Below are positions 23,336 through 35,153 of a DNA stretch of 64,000 nucleotides, piece after piece. The stretch's first letter is position 1, and every line of letters begins with the position of its first letter. Source of the stretch: Cricetomys ansorgei (Eukaryota > Chordata > Mammalia > Rodentia > Nesomyidae); the NCBI GenBank assembly GCA_026225945.1, contig JAMJFZ010001815.1, positions 18,683,501 to 18,747,500 on the forward strand, in the 5' to 3' direction. The position numbers and the translations under genes are program-made. The notes beneath the pieces are model-generated. The model was not told where the DNA came from, ran no database searches, and saw only the letters and a list, made by a program, of their open reading frames with translations.

Positions 23336-25295
23336 TATAGCTAGCATACTCTAAATTTAATAACCATTACTTCAAAGAATTTATTGATTTCTAAACTCTC
23401 AGAGGAAAGTCTAGGAAAATATAGGTCATATATGGACATCGCAGTAATGATGCAGTCAGTCTGCAGATAAGCAAACTGTAGAACATACTGGTATAAAACA
23501 TACATACCCATTGATCTTGAAATGACTGTCTAGAAGTCCACTGAGCTGCCCCTTGTACAACTAAGCTAGGTGTGAACTGACTTTTTAGTTCATGCAGTTT
23601 TTGGCTTTCTCAGATAGGACTTTCACATGACTGGCTAAAGCTTTGAAGCATGAAAAATTAGTACTGAGGCTAAACATTTTTAATAAGATCCAGATCATTC
23701 TTTCAAATCAAGAAAAATAGTTAATACAATAATGGTAAGGTCTACCCATTACACAGAATGCCAAAATATGGAATTGATAGAAAGTAAGCCAGATATTTTA
23801 GGCTGTAATAACTCAATGGCTGTTGTTTGGAGATTTTGTTACAAAGACATAGTCACATCTTTGCACGAAAAACGTTCACTGAGGCCTTGTTTGTAACAGA
23901 CAAAAGCTAGAGACCACGCCAATGCTAGTCAGTGGGGCTGTGTGAGCCTTGGTGACTCAGTACATTAGAGTGCTAACCAGCAGTTACCATGAAGGGGCTA
24001 GGTAACATGGATCAAATGACAGGTACTAAAAGCAATGCCAAGGGAAGAAAGTTGTATAAGATAAATCTCTATGGAATTCAGCCTATATAATCAAAATGAT
24101 ATATTATTTGTGGTTCTATATAGAAAGTAAAAGTAGAAAATATGGGCTGAAAGGTAAATACTGAATTCAAGAGATTAGTTCACTCTGGGATAAGAATATA
24201 AAGGGAAATGTAGAGAATTTCTCTACGTGGTTTTCTTCAACTTCTTTCATTTTGAGTATTTAATATTCAAAAGTTTGGCATATTCTAATTTGTTTTCAGT
24301 ATATTTAACTGTTTAAAAAATAATAAAGATATATATCTATAAATATGACAGGAAACATTGTTTTACAAAAATGCACTTGAGGTTGGAGGGAAATTTTTCA
24401 GAATTGCATGTCTTCTGGGGCTTTGTTTAACTGAAGAATCAAGTAGCTGTTCAAGGACCCTGATAAATTCTAAGAAGCCCAGTGATTGAGCTCCTGAGTC
24501 TGATCAGTGATGTTATTCCTGCCTCCAAGGATGCTCTTTCCAACTGTGCTTTCTGAAAATACTCTTTCAATGTCACATACAAATCCCACTTCAAGATTTC
24601 TGACCAGAGCATCTTAGGCATGTCAAAGCTGCCGCTGTCACCGTATCATCAAGAAAACAAGAATGCTTTTTTTGTTCACAGCCAGTCATCTAAGCAGCTC
24701 AAGAAATGCTGGGGACAGCTGGCATTCTGTGATCACTGACTCCCTCCCACCTAAAATAAGAAAGGAGTCCTTAAAAGAAAACATGAGCAGACCGTTGTGT
24801 CATTAAAATGCAAAAATAAATAAATAATGGCTCTGGTACGCTAGAACGAAACTATAATTCTTTTCTCCTTTACATGTCATGTCCTTGAAAAATAATTAAT
24901 GCTGTTCCACATTAATTTTAAATGTCCTAATGAAATGTTATGGATTTCTGAAGGACCTAAGGCATGGAGGAGCATAAAGACACGATATTAGGCAGAGCTA
25001 CACCCTAAAAGTGGGCCGGATTCTGTGGGTGGAAGGGGTGCTTCTCTTTATTCTTGCAGAGTCTTTCTTCTGCTTTTTCTTTTTTTTTTTACATAATATT
25101 TTTTTAATTATTTGAGAATTTCATACGATGTATCTGGATCATGCCCATTTCCTGTTCCTCCCAGGTCCACCTTCACCCTGTGCCCTCAAAGGAGAACAGC
25201 AGTAATGCTGTATACTCACTGGGGCATATTCAGACTCCCATTGGGCAGACTCTTAAAGAAAACTGACTGGTTTTTTTTGGTTTTTTTCTTGGCAG

Positions 25296-25358
25296 GGTGA
25301 CACTGGGCTGCCAGGATTTCCAGGGTCTGTTGGCCCTAAAGGACAAAAAGGAGAACCT
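25296..25358 (+). CDS. Col19a1: Col19a1 window exon 3 (63 nt): COL4 helix
   Basis: A T-rich tract ending cttggcag is the acceptor; the donor is a consensus GTAAGT. Seven perfect Gly-X-Y triplets: GDT GLP GFP GSV GPK GQK GEP. Lysine-rich Y positions (GPK, GQK) and GxP triplets (GLP, GFP, GEP) are typical sites for hydroxylation. Confidence 0.96.
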
Positions 25359-25499
25359 GTAAGTATTTTAGATTTAAGGGCAGAGGAAGAAAGAAAAAAA
25401 AATAGATGAAGAATTAAAAATGTTTTCCCAAACTAGTGGCAATCTCATGGTCCTTTAATTCTACATTCCGAACAGCACTGTAGGTCTGCATCTTAAGCA

Positions 25500-25640
25500 A
25501 GTGCATACCGTGCCAGGCATCCAAACTTCTGTGCATGAACTCACCTAATGCATAGAAACACTCCCGCGAGATAGCCAGTGCTGTGCCCGTTCTACACAAA
25601 GTGAGGCTGGTCCCAGAACCCAGACTTTAAAACCACTAAG
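25500..25640 (-). mobile_element. MIR-like fragment, antisense
   Basis: 'accgtgccaggcatccaaac' is followed by 'catgaactcacctaatgcat', which resembles the reversed MIR order of tgccaggcactg and ttaactcatttaatcc. It is weak and diverged. Confidence 0.4.
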
Positions 25641-25973
25641 TTGCCTGAATATGACTGAACACTGTATCTAGAAGGAAAAACACAATCAGTATATCAAGAC
25701 TGGTACAAATTTATCTTAAAAATTGAAAATGCTTCTCTCTCTGCTCAAACAGTTGCTCTCAGTACACCTCTGAAATCGTTTCCCTTTCTGTTTGTTTTGC
25801 GAGATCAAAGTGACTTCACGAGCCACTTTCCAATAATATTGCTTCTTTGAAGAATTTTCTGGGTTTCTGGGCGTGGCAAGGGGGAGAGGGGGAGGAAAGA
25901 AAGAAAAGAAAGAAAGGAAAGAAAAGAAAAACCCCTATCACATCATTTACAAAAAAGTCTTTTAAATTTTGTG

Positions 25974-26172
25974 TGGTGTGGTTGTGTGTGTGTGTGTGTG
26001 TGTGTGTGTGTCTTCTTGAACCTGGAGCTCCATAATTTGGCAAGCCTGGCTAGCCAGCAACCTCCAGGAATCCTCGTGTCTCTGCTGCTCCAGCCTTGGG
26101 ATGGCAAGCATGCACTGCCAGTGCCCTGCTTTGACTGGAATTCTGTGAATCAAACTCAGGTCTTCTGTAGCT
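25974..26172 (-). mobile_element. SINE-like block (B4/RSINE type?) with GT microsatellite
   Basis: A (GT)n run at 25,984-26,011 is followed by 'aacctggagctccataattt', 'cagccttgggatggcaagca' and 'atcaaactcaggtcttctg'. The last phrases resemble the reverse of a rodent SINE. The family is uncertain. Confidence 0.45.
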
Positions 26173-27491
26173 GAATTCTATTCTCTTGCCCTCACTTTGG
26201 AGGCCACTTGTAACTGAGTGCTCCCATTCTCTTACCCTGAAAGCTGTTCTCTTGTTGTCTTGCCCCACGTTGGAGTGCTGCCTGAAAATGATGCTGAAGC
26301 CTGTTCTCTTGCCCCGACTGCCACTGGGACAAATTCCTAACTTGTAACTGAGTCCCACTGTGCCTTTTACTCTCTAGCTCTAAAGAGACAGGAAAGATGA
26401 GAGAATTCTTCACCACTCTTACAGGTGGCCTTGAAAGATAGAAAGAGGGAAAAATTCATTGTCCCTTTTGACTGTCCTTAGCTTAGAGAACAGGAGCTGC
26501 TAGCATCTTACAAGTCATCCCACCAACTGTCCAATGCCAACTGGCCCCTGCCTTCTTTAGATCCTAAACTATTCCCAGAAGTCCAAGTGGCATGTAACCA
26601 TAAGGAGGCTGCACAGGGCAAAAAGAACTTCTTGGCAAAGAATTTCTACTACATCCTACTACATATATCTCATGCTTTTTGTTATGTACAGCACACCTTT
26701 TTAGATCACATTCACCCATGTTCCAGAATGAGTTAGGGATATGGGCTCACTGGAGATGAGGAATGGAGATTCACTAAAATATCTACACGACAAACAGAAG
26801 CAACAGGACAAGTATTTGATGATACCAAGCCAAGTTTCAGCTCTGTTTGAGCTTCACTTAGACATCTTCAATAGTACCAGTAATTACCTCTGGTAGCTTT
26901 GAAATCACCACTGTACCTCTGGACCCTGGTTATTGACATTCTAGTCTCTTATCCTCAGTGTCCTGACCAAGCCTCTATAACAAGACTTTAACAGTGTCCT
27001 CCAGCTGAGGATGTCACAGGGTCTGGGAACCATCATCTGACTCTTCCCCCTGCTCACCTGCCCTCGTGTGCCACTCACGCCATCTCCTAACTGCTTCTTG
27101 GGCTCTCCACTCTCCCCTTGCCTAATGGTACCCACTTCATTTTTAAGTTTCTGGGTGCACTGTGGAAGATCTAACAAGTATAACACAAAGCAGAAAAGAA
27201 CTTACTGTGAGCTACAGCTGTACTCCTCAAACATGAGCCTGGGAATTCTAACTTGAGAGTTCTGGCTGGAGAAGCCTGGAAGCCTGTGTTTTCCACAAGT
27301 GAAACCAGTACTATTGTTCCAGTATCACCGAGGGTTGGAGAAATGCATGGTTCCTAGGGGTGAGAGGCCTTTCTCTTCTTAAGGGTTCCCTCTGGCTCTC
27401 TCTCCTGCTGTCAGTGCTCATGGGAAGCCTGGCTGCCCATTTGAGCCAATCTCAGCCCTGTCCTTTTTATTCAGTAGAAATAAACTTCTTA

Positions 27492-27715
27492 GGCTGGAGA
27501 GATTGCTCAGTGGTTCAAAGCACTGGCTACTCTTTCAAAGGACCGGGATTCAATTCCTGGCACCCACACAATAACTTACAACCATCTTAACTTCAGTTCA
27601 AGGAACTGATGTAATATTATGGCCACTGTGGGCACCAGGCATACACATGGTGTACAGACACGCATGCAGACAAAACAACCATCCACATAAAATAAAAACT
27701 AATATTTAAAAAATG
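27492..27715 (+). mobile_element. B2 SINE, sense
   Basis: 'ggctggagagattgctcagt', 'ggttcaaagcactggctact', 'gggattcaattcctggcacc' and 'cacacaataacttacaacca' give the B2 head and box B. The tail is AATAAAA-rich (near 27,688-27,711). Confidence 0.92.
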
Positions 27716-28194
27716 AGCAAACTTTTTTTCCTCCTAACTTTCTCCTTGCCAAATCCCTTTTACTCCTTTGATTATCCTGTTTCCTTTACATATTTTTGTT
27801 TTCCTTCCTTTCTTCCCACAAAGTTGACTTAGAACAGTTAGCTCTTTGTTGTTTCAACCTTTTGTTCAAGAAGACTTTTCATAACAACCAAGCAGCTCAT
27901 AGAGAAGATTGGTCCTCATCTAAAACAGAATTTTTAACCACTGTCTTGAACTCAACATCAAAATGACCACCTGACCCCTTATGGGCATTTAGAATATGAC
28001 AACAGGAGCAATGTGTCAGAGCTATGAAATATGCATACGGAAGGATCTAGTCATAATCCACAATTTTATAGATAAAAGGAAAGGAGGCCCTAAAACTTCA
28101 AATGGCTATCTCAGATAGTATTCAGGGGACATAAGTCTAAATAGCAAGGCTGCTGTCAAACAGATTCCTACAAACTGTATGAGTCAGTGTAGAT

Positions 28195-28400
28195 TTTGAG
28201 CCAGGCCTGGAGGTAGGTATAGGCCTGTTCTCTCAGCTGTGGGAGGATCACAAGCACAAAGCCATTATGGTATACGGAGTGAGTTCAAGTCCAAACTGGG
28301 TGACTTAGTGAAATCTTATCTCAACACTAAGAAGTTAAAATGAGAGGGCCAAGAATACAGCTCCATGGTAAAGCACTGGCCTGCTGCTTTAATCCCCAGG
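28195..28400 (+). mobile_element. Degraded B1 followed by ID-like SINE (weak)
   Basis: 'ggaggatcacaagcacaaag' and 'gagtgagttcaagtccaaac' look like a worn B1-type body. 'atacagctccatggtaaagc', 'actggcctgctgctttaatc' and 'cccag' look like an ID-type tRNA-derived part. Low confidence. Confidence 0.4.
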
Positions 28401-29129
28401 GAGTGGGGGATTGAATGTAGATTTCGAGTTTGTAGTGACTCTGAAAAGAATGATATGCCATTAGTAGGAGCAAGCAGAGATGGAAGCAATACCGCCTACC
28501 ACGCATGCCTCAAACCTTGATAGTTCAATACATAATTTTAGAATGAAAACCTGAAAAGCAAGAATATAAACAAGACTCTGATCTAACATGTAAAAGTTAA
28601 CTCATAATACAAGATGAAATCATGTTAGGTAGATAACAGTTTGTATGGCTATACCAAGTAACAGATATGAGGCTTAGCCCAAGAAAGATTAGCCCCTGCT
28701 TGCACTATAGGAGGGACTTGGCTCATTAGAAGAGGTTGTTTGCTCCCCTCCACACTCATTTGTGGGTCCCTGTTTCCTGGTCCCTTCCCCAGGACAGCCA
28801 AGCCATTGCTCACTGACCCAGCTTTGGGAAGGGAGACGCAAAGTGGGGGGGAGGGCACAGTCAGGAACCACCCAGGGCAAGAGGGTCTTGGGAAGAAGCT
28901 TGAGAGTAATGAGAGAGAGAGACTTCTCAGGAGGTATTCAAGAAAATAGCAGTCCCAAAGTAAACTCTCACCATGATGGTTCTTACTTTTTTTTTTTTTA
29001 ATATATGAAAGAACTTTTAAAGTTTATAGTTTCCATGTGACTGACCATTCACTCAATTCAAATAACAAATAAATCTGATTTTAAAATCAAAGCAGACAGA
29101 TGGAAAAAAGAAAGACCAACATTAAAATC

Positions 29130-29231
29130 AGGCTGCCCCCCCCATGTTTTAATCTTAATTTTCTGTGCCTCAGTTTCCTCGACTATATATTCCTATATTA
29201 ATAGCAACTTCCCATTAACACTTGAGGATTA

Positions 29232-29233
<2 letters not shown>
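29130..29233 (+). mobile_element. MIR-like fragment, sense
   Basis: 'tctgtgcctcagtttcctcg' is close to the conserved MIR core, followed by 'cacttgaggattaactctgt', similar to the ggattaaatga segment. It runs directly into the TG repeat. Confidence 0.6.

Positions 29234-29234
<1 letters not shown>

Positions 29235-29284
<50 letters not shown>
29235..29284. repeat. (TG)n microsatellite
   Basis: About 50 nt of uninterrupted TG dinucleotide. Confidence 0.97.
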
Positions 29285-29288
<4 letters not shown>

Positions 29289-29828
29289 CCTGAAGTTGAT
29301 TGAGTCCTTGTAGTAACACGGTAACAGCAGGAAGAGTACCAGCTGGTAGGGGTTATCCCTCAAATCTTTTTCTGCTAGGGACCTTCATCCCTAACCCCAA
29401 CCAGCATCAATCCCGCCAACTTGAGCTATGGTTCAACCAGTAATTAACCACTTCAGGTCCTTTTGATTAGAGTACAGTTGACATTTGAAATAGAGCATCC
29501 TTGAAATAACGTTTCTGTGTGTTTGAATACACCGTAACCTAGCTGGAAAATTCAAGCAAATACCTGCCATTTAACAGTTACCCACAACCATTTTCCTCCA
29601 CTCGTAGGGGAATGTTTGCATGTTCATCTTCATTTCACAATAGGAAGCTTTAGCCTTGGGCAGCATTTCAGTCTGACTGCTGTTGGGAGCCTCTAAATAG
29701 TATTAAAATGATTAACTCCGTGCTCATTTGGGAATATGGAAGAATCCGTAAATTAATTCTCACTTGCCCCTGCCAGAGTTGATTTGTAAGAGTTCATAAT
29801 TGATTCTGGTTTCCACCCATTTTCCTAG

Positions 29829-29864
29829 GGGGAACCTTTAACAACAGGTGAAAAGGGAGACACA
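29829..29864 (+). CDS. Col19a1: Col19a1 window exon 4 (36 nt): COL4 helix with imperfection
   Basis: The acceptor is tttcctag and the donor GTAAGT. The 12 codons read GEPLTTGEKGDT. Triplets are GEP, LTT, GEK, GDT, so leucine sits where glycine is required and the helix has an in-register substitution. Human XIX has a similar imperfection as I recall, so it is probably a family feature and not a mutation. Confidence 0.92.
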
Positions 29865-30777
29865 GTAAGTAGGTGTTTATTGCTGTCCTGGGTTTTCTAT
29901 TTCATTGATTTCTTTCTCCAGTTTGTTGTTTGATGCCTAATAGATTTGATAAAGTGAAGGTTCTTGAAAACTGTACTTCCTTCTGTGTTTTTTTTTTAAC
30001 TCTTATTTTTAATCTTTGTTAAGTGTTATCAATAACATTCTGACACTTGATTTGGATTATTTGGGTTTTCTTTTGTATTTTTATTTTTCATTTATTTGGG
30101 GGAGCTGGGAGTCAGTATTGTGAGCCACACTGTGTGCATGCTTTGGTACGTATTTGATGGTCAGAGGACAGCTTGTGGGAGTCTGTTCTCTCCTTCTACC
30201 ATGTGAGTCCTGAGGATCAAACTCGAGTCTTCAGGCTCAGCAGCAAGTGCCTTTACCCTCTGAGTCATCTTGCCAGCCCTGTTCAGGTTGCCATTAGCCT
30301 ACTGCTATTAGTGATTAGACCTCAATGACATAATAAAATCATCTTGTAATAATATCTAAACGACAAATCTATAAAATAGCTGATAAATGTTTTCAAAATG
30401 TGTTAAAGATACAAACTGAATTTTTCAAATGAGTCACGGAAAATTTAAAAAACAAAAAATCTTGCTATTTTATATCATCTTTGTTCTGTTTTCATTAAGC
30501 ACACGTCTCTGTGCTGCCTCTTATCTGAGGTTGGCTATCATTTGGTGGTGAATGGGTCATTGCTAACGTACCGTGATGTCACAAGGGAAGAAATAAAATG
30601 CCTTTTGTTACCAGCAGAAAGGATTTTGCAGCTTGTTCTTGAGCGTTGCTCGATTGCATGACTTCCACGATGTCCCCCTTTGTTGTGTGTTAACTGGTGG
30701 AAAGTCAATTAAAGTATCAAGATGTCCAACCCCATCTGGATTCAGGACTGAACATATGGTGATTGTTTTGTTTACAG
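29865..30777 (+). other. Col19a1: Intron 4 (0.9 kb)
   Basis: Contains an antisense B3-like SINE at 30,085-30,282. The rest is AT-rich and unassigned. Confidence 0.8.
30085..30282 (-). mobile_element. B3-like SINE, antisense
   Basis: 'ggtcagaggacagcttgtgg', 'gagtctgttctctccttcta', 'ccatgtgagtcctgaggatc', 'aaactcgagtcttcaggctc' and 'tgagtcatcttgccagccc' give the reversed B3 order. Confidence 0.88.
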
Positions 30778-30813
30778 GGAGAGCCTGGCCTCTTAGGACC
30801 ACAGGGAGTAAAG
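30778..30813 (+). CDS. Col19a1: Col19a1 window exon 5 (36 nt): COL4 helix
   Basis: The acceptor is tgtttacag, the donor GTAAGC. The 12 codons read GEPGLLGPQGVK, four perfect triplets. The intron that follows is only 95 bp. Confidence 0.95.
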
Positions 30814-30908
30814 GTAAGCTCTTGGTATTTTCAGTCACTGTTGCAATTTTAATGGTATGGTGAAAGTAATAGTAACAGCTAACTTTCTCTTTCCACAAAT
30901 GTATTTAG

Positions 30909-30962
30909 GGAGAACCTGGAGATCCTGGTCCCCCTGGTTTAATAGGAAGCCCAGGATTAAAG
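30909..30962 (+). CDS. Col19a1: Col19a1 window exon 6 (54 nt): COL4 helix
   Basis: The acceptor is tgtatttag, the donor GTATAT. The 18 codons read GEPGDPGPPGLIGSPGLK, six perfect triplets. It is the classic 54-nt collagen exon unit. Confidence 0.96.
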
Positions 30963-32098
30963 GTATATGCTTCATAAATAAAGGTGTGTGAGAAGTAACT
31001 ATTAGGAAATAATATGGAAATTACAGCCATTCTGTATTCAAAAAGGCTTTTGTGTGCCAGTCATTTCTTCACAGATGTTCTCAGAGATTTTATCTTGTTT
31101 CCATGGTGATCTCCCCCCAAAACTGGCGACATTTATTACAAACATAGAAGTTAGGCCTTTTGGTACACAATAGGATTTTAAAATTCTTTTTTCAGAGTAA
31201 ACTCACAATAGCATCCATAAAAGCTTTAAGAGTAAACAATGTTAGTTAAATCTATGACCCTGTGCCACATTCTTAACAGGAAGAAGATTCAGGATCTGTT
31301 TCTACACTAAATTTATGCATCCCCGAGATGCTTGAATTTCCCAGAAGAAATTACACAGGAGTGTCTCAAGAAAAAAGCAGCTGGGGAAGGTGTGGGAGAG
31401 ACTCGAGTGTAATGTTTCCAGTCAGTGGATCAGGCCAGATATCCAGTTATCACCTGCTGATAAAAACAGACCCATTAAATGAAATATCTCAGAAAAATAT
31501 CAGAACTATCTTGCTAAGCTCAGAGCACATGTCAGTATTATACACAGAAGGTGGGATACTGAAAACCACCTCTTCCTGATAAAGGTTACATTGTATTTCA
31601 CCAGCATTCAGATGCAATCTTTTTTTTTTTTTTTTCAAAGTTAAAGTATATATCTGAATGAATAAAAAAGAAAGAAAGAAAAAGGGAAGGACATGACTGC
31701 TTCTAGGTATGGCGGAGGAGAAAGTTTACTGTAAATAAAAAGGGAGAACATAGTCAGACACATCTGGGAGAGTTCAGAGTGAGTATGACCCTGAGCTGGG
31801 CCATGCATAAAGAGGTGGGGAGGGGAGAAGGGAGAGAGGAGAGCCAGGTGCAGCAGCCAAGAGGGCAAAAAGGTAAAAGAGACAAGTAACCAAAATGGCT
31901 GGATTATACAGGAAGAGCCCAACCCCATGGGCTGGGGAGTTCAGAGTAGGGGGCGGGGTATGCCAGCCATATCCTGTAACAGGAAGGGATTGAGGGATGC
32001 TGGGAGAAATGGCAGCCAGATCCACTTTAATATGTTAAATAGGCACCTCAGCCATTTGTTCCAGGTTTGAGGCCTAAAAATATCACCTTTTATTTTAG
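30963..32098 (+). other. Col19a1: Intron 6 (1.1 kb)
   Basis: Holds a T run at 31,620-31,636 and a G/A-rich block at 31,660-32,050 that could be a repeat I do not recognise. The block has short open frames on the - strand but no recognisable protein. Confidence 0.75.
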
Positions 32099-32152
32099 GG
32101 TCAACAAGGACCTGCAGGTTCCATGGGGCCCCGAGGACCACCAGGAGATGTT
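32099..32152 (+). CDS. Col19a1: Col19a1 window exon 7 (54 nt): COL4 helix
   Basis: The acceptor is ttattttag, the donor GTATGT. The 18 codons read GQQGPAGSMGPRGPPGDV, six perfect triplets, with GPR giving a stabilising arginine in the Y position. Confidence 0.96.
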
Positions 32153-32538
32153 GTATGTATAGCATCTCCAATATTTTGAAGTGAAATTGAAATTGGGTGT
32201 GCCTTACAGAATGTCAGTTAATGAGCTGAATTATGCTCGCAAATTTCCCAAAAACATGGGTCACCTCCACCACCTAAATTGGTCATTTCCAATGCCAGGG
32301 GCTACTGGGAAGTCATTTGGAGTGTCACCAAATAAACCAACATTTGCAACTCAAGTTAACTCAATTGTCAGTAGTCAGTACTACTGCAGAATGGAGGAAG
32401 CCAGAAATATCCAAAGAAATAAGAGAAAACCAAGAAAATCAGCAAGCATTTCCAATTTGCATAGATTTTTAGTTCAAACCTCCATTATCAGGGTATATGA
32501 TAAACTCACTCTAGTTGGGGCACGCTCTCCCTCTACCA

Positions 32539-32540
<2 letters not shown>

Positions 32541-32571
<31 letters not shown>
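32541..32571. repeat. (CA)n microsatellite
   Basis: About 30 nt of uninterrupted CA dinucleotide. Confidence 0.97.
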
Positions 32572-32574
<3 letters not shown>

Positions 32575-32963
32575 TGCTTTTTAAAAGCATTTTTCATCTA
32601 TTTCCCCAGATTTCTACCCCTTGAACTATCTCCTAGCCACCGCATGGGAACTGAGAGTGTACCATCAGATACTGAATCAAAATGGAGAAAATTCCTGGGT
32701 ACAACTCCATATGATTCTCTGCCCATGGCTAAGATTCTAGTTGGGCAGACATGAGACCTCTCTTCTTTCTTCCACCTTGGGAGCAACCCATGACTTCTTT
32801 CTCTGCTCTCACACTCACTGCCTGAGCCTGCCGCAGGCTACAGGTTAGCCTTCATAGTGCACTTGCCAATCTTAACTTCTAACCCATAGGAAAAGTTTGT
32901 TATTATTCATATAAGCCAATTATTGAACCACTTCAGGGATACCTTGCAAAAAAGAGAAAATGT

Positions 32964-33126
32964 AGCCGGGTGGTAGTGATGCAGGCTTTTAATCCCAGCA
33001 CCTTGGAGGCAGAAGCAGGTGGATCTCTGTGAGTTTGAGGCCAGCCTGGTCTACAGAGTGAGTTCCAGGACAGCCAGAGTTAACAACAGAGAGAACGTGT
33101 CTCAAAATCAAAACTAAACAAAAACC
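32964..33126 (+). mobile_element. B1 SINE, sense, with 11-bp target-site duplication
   Basis: 'gccgggtggtagtgatgcag' head, 'gaggccagcctggtctacag' middle, 'cagagttaacaacagagaga' variant segment, and an A-rich tail ('aaactaaacaaaaacc'). The 11-mer agagaaaatgt occurs at 32,953-32,963 and again at 33,127-33,137, which gives the insertion boundaries. Confidence 0.93.
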
Positions 33127-33540
33127 AGAGAAAATGTTAGCAACGTAAGATGAACCATGAGATGACCTGGTTAGACTGAACGTTAGTACAGGAATTAAAA
33201 AGAGAAAAAATCAGAAGGAAAAGATCCACTGTGGAAAAACATAATTAAAATAGCTTGACTTCTTAAGTTCAGTTGTGGTACTACGAGCCGCCACTCTCTC
33301 GTCCTCTTCTTGGCAACTGTATGAGTGGAACATTTCAATTCTCCTTTCCTGTTTCCCATTATAGCTGTTGACTTCACTTCAGACAACAAGCCACATATCT
33401 TCAAATCATATTTCTCCTTAGACCAAAAGCAATATTACCTTATAGATAGATGTTAAGATTTGATTCTCTTACAAAGGGAGAATACCATTACATTAAGAGA
33501 TGTTCTAACTGCTCTTTCCTTTTAATTCTGTATTTTCTAG

Positions 33541-33594
33541 GGATTGCCAGGAGAACATGGTATCCCAGGGAAACAAGGCATCAAAGGAGAAAAG
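33541..33594 (+). CDS. Col19a1: Col19a1 window exon 8 (54 nt): COL4 helix
   Basis: The acceptor is tattttctag, the donor GTATAC. The 18 codons read GLPGEHGIPGKQGIKGEK, six perfect triplets, with three lysines near its C-terminal end. Confidence 0.96.
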
Positions 33595-34256
33595 GTATAC
33601 AGTTTAGATTTTTATTTTGTATATGAAGTAAGTAAATAGAAAGAAGAAGCTAAGGACCCCGAGGTCATTGGAGAAGCCAGAGATTAGCACAAGGCTTGAG
33701 CCTCCCAGGGTCTATAGGTGTAGGGGACAGACGTTCATATAAACTGTGATATGGTGCCCTGGTGTCATGCGTCTTCACAGCCGTGGTTGTGGCACAGAAA
33801 CTTCAAATGACAAACTCAGCTAACTTAGAAGTGAAGATGCTAGGGCTGAGGTCAAGCTATGAATTCTCCGAAGTCTCTTAGCCTTTTATGACCTGCTTCT
33901 TGATATGTATTTGAATGTAGCATGTCTGTATTGCACCATTCTCAAGAAATAAAGCATTTATTTAGATGACCATCTAAAGAACTTCATGAATAGACACACC
34001 CTTTGTGCCAGTGTTTATGCACGAGTCTGTGTTTCCTGATACTTCTAGACTTCACACAACAGAACTCATCCCAGACCTGAATGTGTTTAACACAACAGGA
34101 CAGCACGTAGAGTGAATAGGAACTTGGTAAATGCTTTTGAAGGGGCTGAGTACAGAAGTGAACATAAGGATGAAGTTTGACTGATTATGGAAACTCCCAT
34201 CATGCCCCGCAACAAGAAAAAGAAAACAAAAAACAATATCATCTTGTTTTCCTTAG
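33595..34256 (+). other. Col19a1: Intron 8 (0.66 kb)
   Basis: I see no repeat family in it. It ends with an A-rich stretch and a cttgttttccttag acceptor. Confidence 0.8.
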
Positions 34257-34346
34257 GGAGATCCCGGTGGAATGCTAGGCCCTCCTGGACTTCCTGGTCC
34301 AAAGGGTGATGCCGGACCTCCAGGGAAAAGCCTGCCAGGAGAACCA
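34257..34346 (+). CDS. Col19a1: Col19a1 window exon 9 (90 nt): COL4 helix with two imperfections
   Basis: The acceptor is ttttccttag, the donor GTAAGT. Thirty codons. It starts GDP, then GGML carries one extra residue before GPP GLP GPK GDA GPP, and GKSLP carries two extra residues before GEP. Such short insertions bend the helix and are common in FACIT collagens. I recall insertions at the same places in human XIX, so they are probably ancestral. Confidence 0.95.
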
Positions 34347-34999
34347 GTAAGTAACCTTTTACTAGGATTGTCCTCGAGACAATCACTGCTAATTCTAAGC
34401 TTCCGGCTTCAAGAGACAAATGTAATTTTAGGCCTACTATAAAAATAAATATTCATCTTATACCTTAGCTCATAAAGCTAAAACAATTTGAATGTTTGGT
34501 GCAAGCTAAGAGGTCTCTGGGGCAGAAGATACACAAGCAGGCAACATGTTACATACAATCTGAGATGTTTCAAAGGCCCCAGGAACCTATGTGCTGATTC
34601 CTTCGAGATCTATGGATCCTCACACATTGGTTACGAGCCACAGGCCTTCCTAGGACACTGGTTTAAAACAAAAGTTCTACATTTCCCTTCCAGAGTCTGA
34701 AAATACACCCACAGAATATCATTCACAGAAAGTGTGTCTGATCCACACTCTACTCAAAACTGTATTGAAAGTTAATATGCTCATTTTATTTGCCCATTTT
34801 CCCCACCCTCTTTCTACCTTTTATGTCCATTAGTAATGATAATAATTCTGAAAATTAGATGTTTAATTTCACAGATTAAAACCTCTCATATTTTGAGTAA
34901 ATTGAAGGCTAGTGAATCTTGTTTTGAATTACGACTTCTAATTTTATCTCTTTAGGGGATGAAACTTAGTCAGTTTACTTTTTTTTCTTTTCCTTTTAG
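34347..34999 (+). other. Col19a1: Intron 9 (0.65 kb)
   Basis: No repeat family recognised. It is AT-rich towards the acceptor, which has a long T-rich tract. Confidence 0.8.
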
Positions 35000-35044
35000 G
35001 GATTAGATGGAAATCCTGGAGCACCTGGCCCACGTGGGCCAAAG
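35000..35044 (+). CDS. Col19a1: Col19a1 window exon 10 (45 nt): COL4 helix
   Basis: The acceptor is tccttttag, the donor GTATTA, a weaker donor. The 15 codons read GLDGNPGAPGPRGPK, five perfect triplets. The intron that follows is 109 bp. Confidence 0.95.
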
Positions 35045-35153
35045 GTATTATGAATTTCATAGCTAATTTTAAAAGAATTAATAATTAAGAAAATGTAACT
35101 GAAAAATGCATCTGTCTTGAGCCTTGTATTAACAGGAGCACTTGGTTTCACAG

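Larger units (their letters stand above)
19413..25295 (+). other. Col19a1: Intron 2 (5.9 kb)
   Basis: Holds a B1 (19,948), a MIR-like fragment (21,580) and a B2 ending in a CA run (23,105). An inverted TAAT pair lies at 24,894-24,917. A 163-codon antisense open frame at 22,167-22,658 shows no recognisable domain and is likely chance. The rest is unassigned. Confidence 0.8.
25359..29828 (+). other. Col19a1: Intron 3 (4.5 kb)
   Basis: Contains a MIR-like fragment near 25,500, a purine run near 25,880-25,932, a GT microsatellite with a SINE-like block (25,974), a B2 (27,492), a weak B1/ID-like block (28,195), a MIR-like fragment (29,130) and a TG microsatellite (29,235). The rest is unassigned. 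Confidence 0.8.
32153..33540 (+). other. Col19a1: Intron 7 (1.4 kb)
   Basis: Contains a CA microsatellite at 32,541-32,571 and a B1 with target-site duplication at 32,964-33,126. A 147-codon open frame at 32,181-32,624 runs through the CA repeat and has no recognisable domain, so I do not call it. Confidence 0.8.

Noticed and set aside
32181..32624. 147-codon open frame just downstream of exon 7
   Set aside because: It runs across a CA microsatellite (His-Thr run) and lies in an intron. No recognisable protein.
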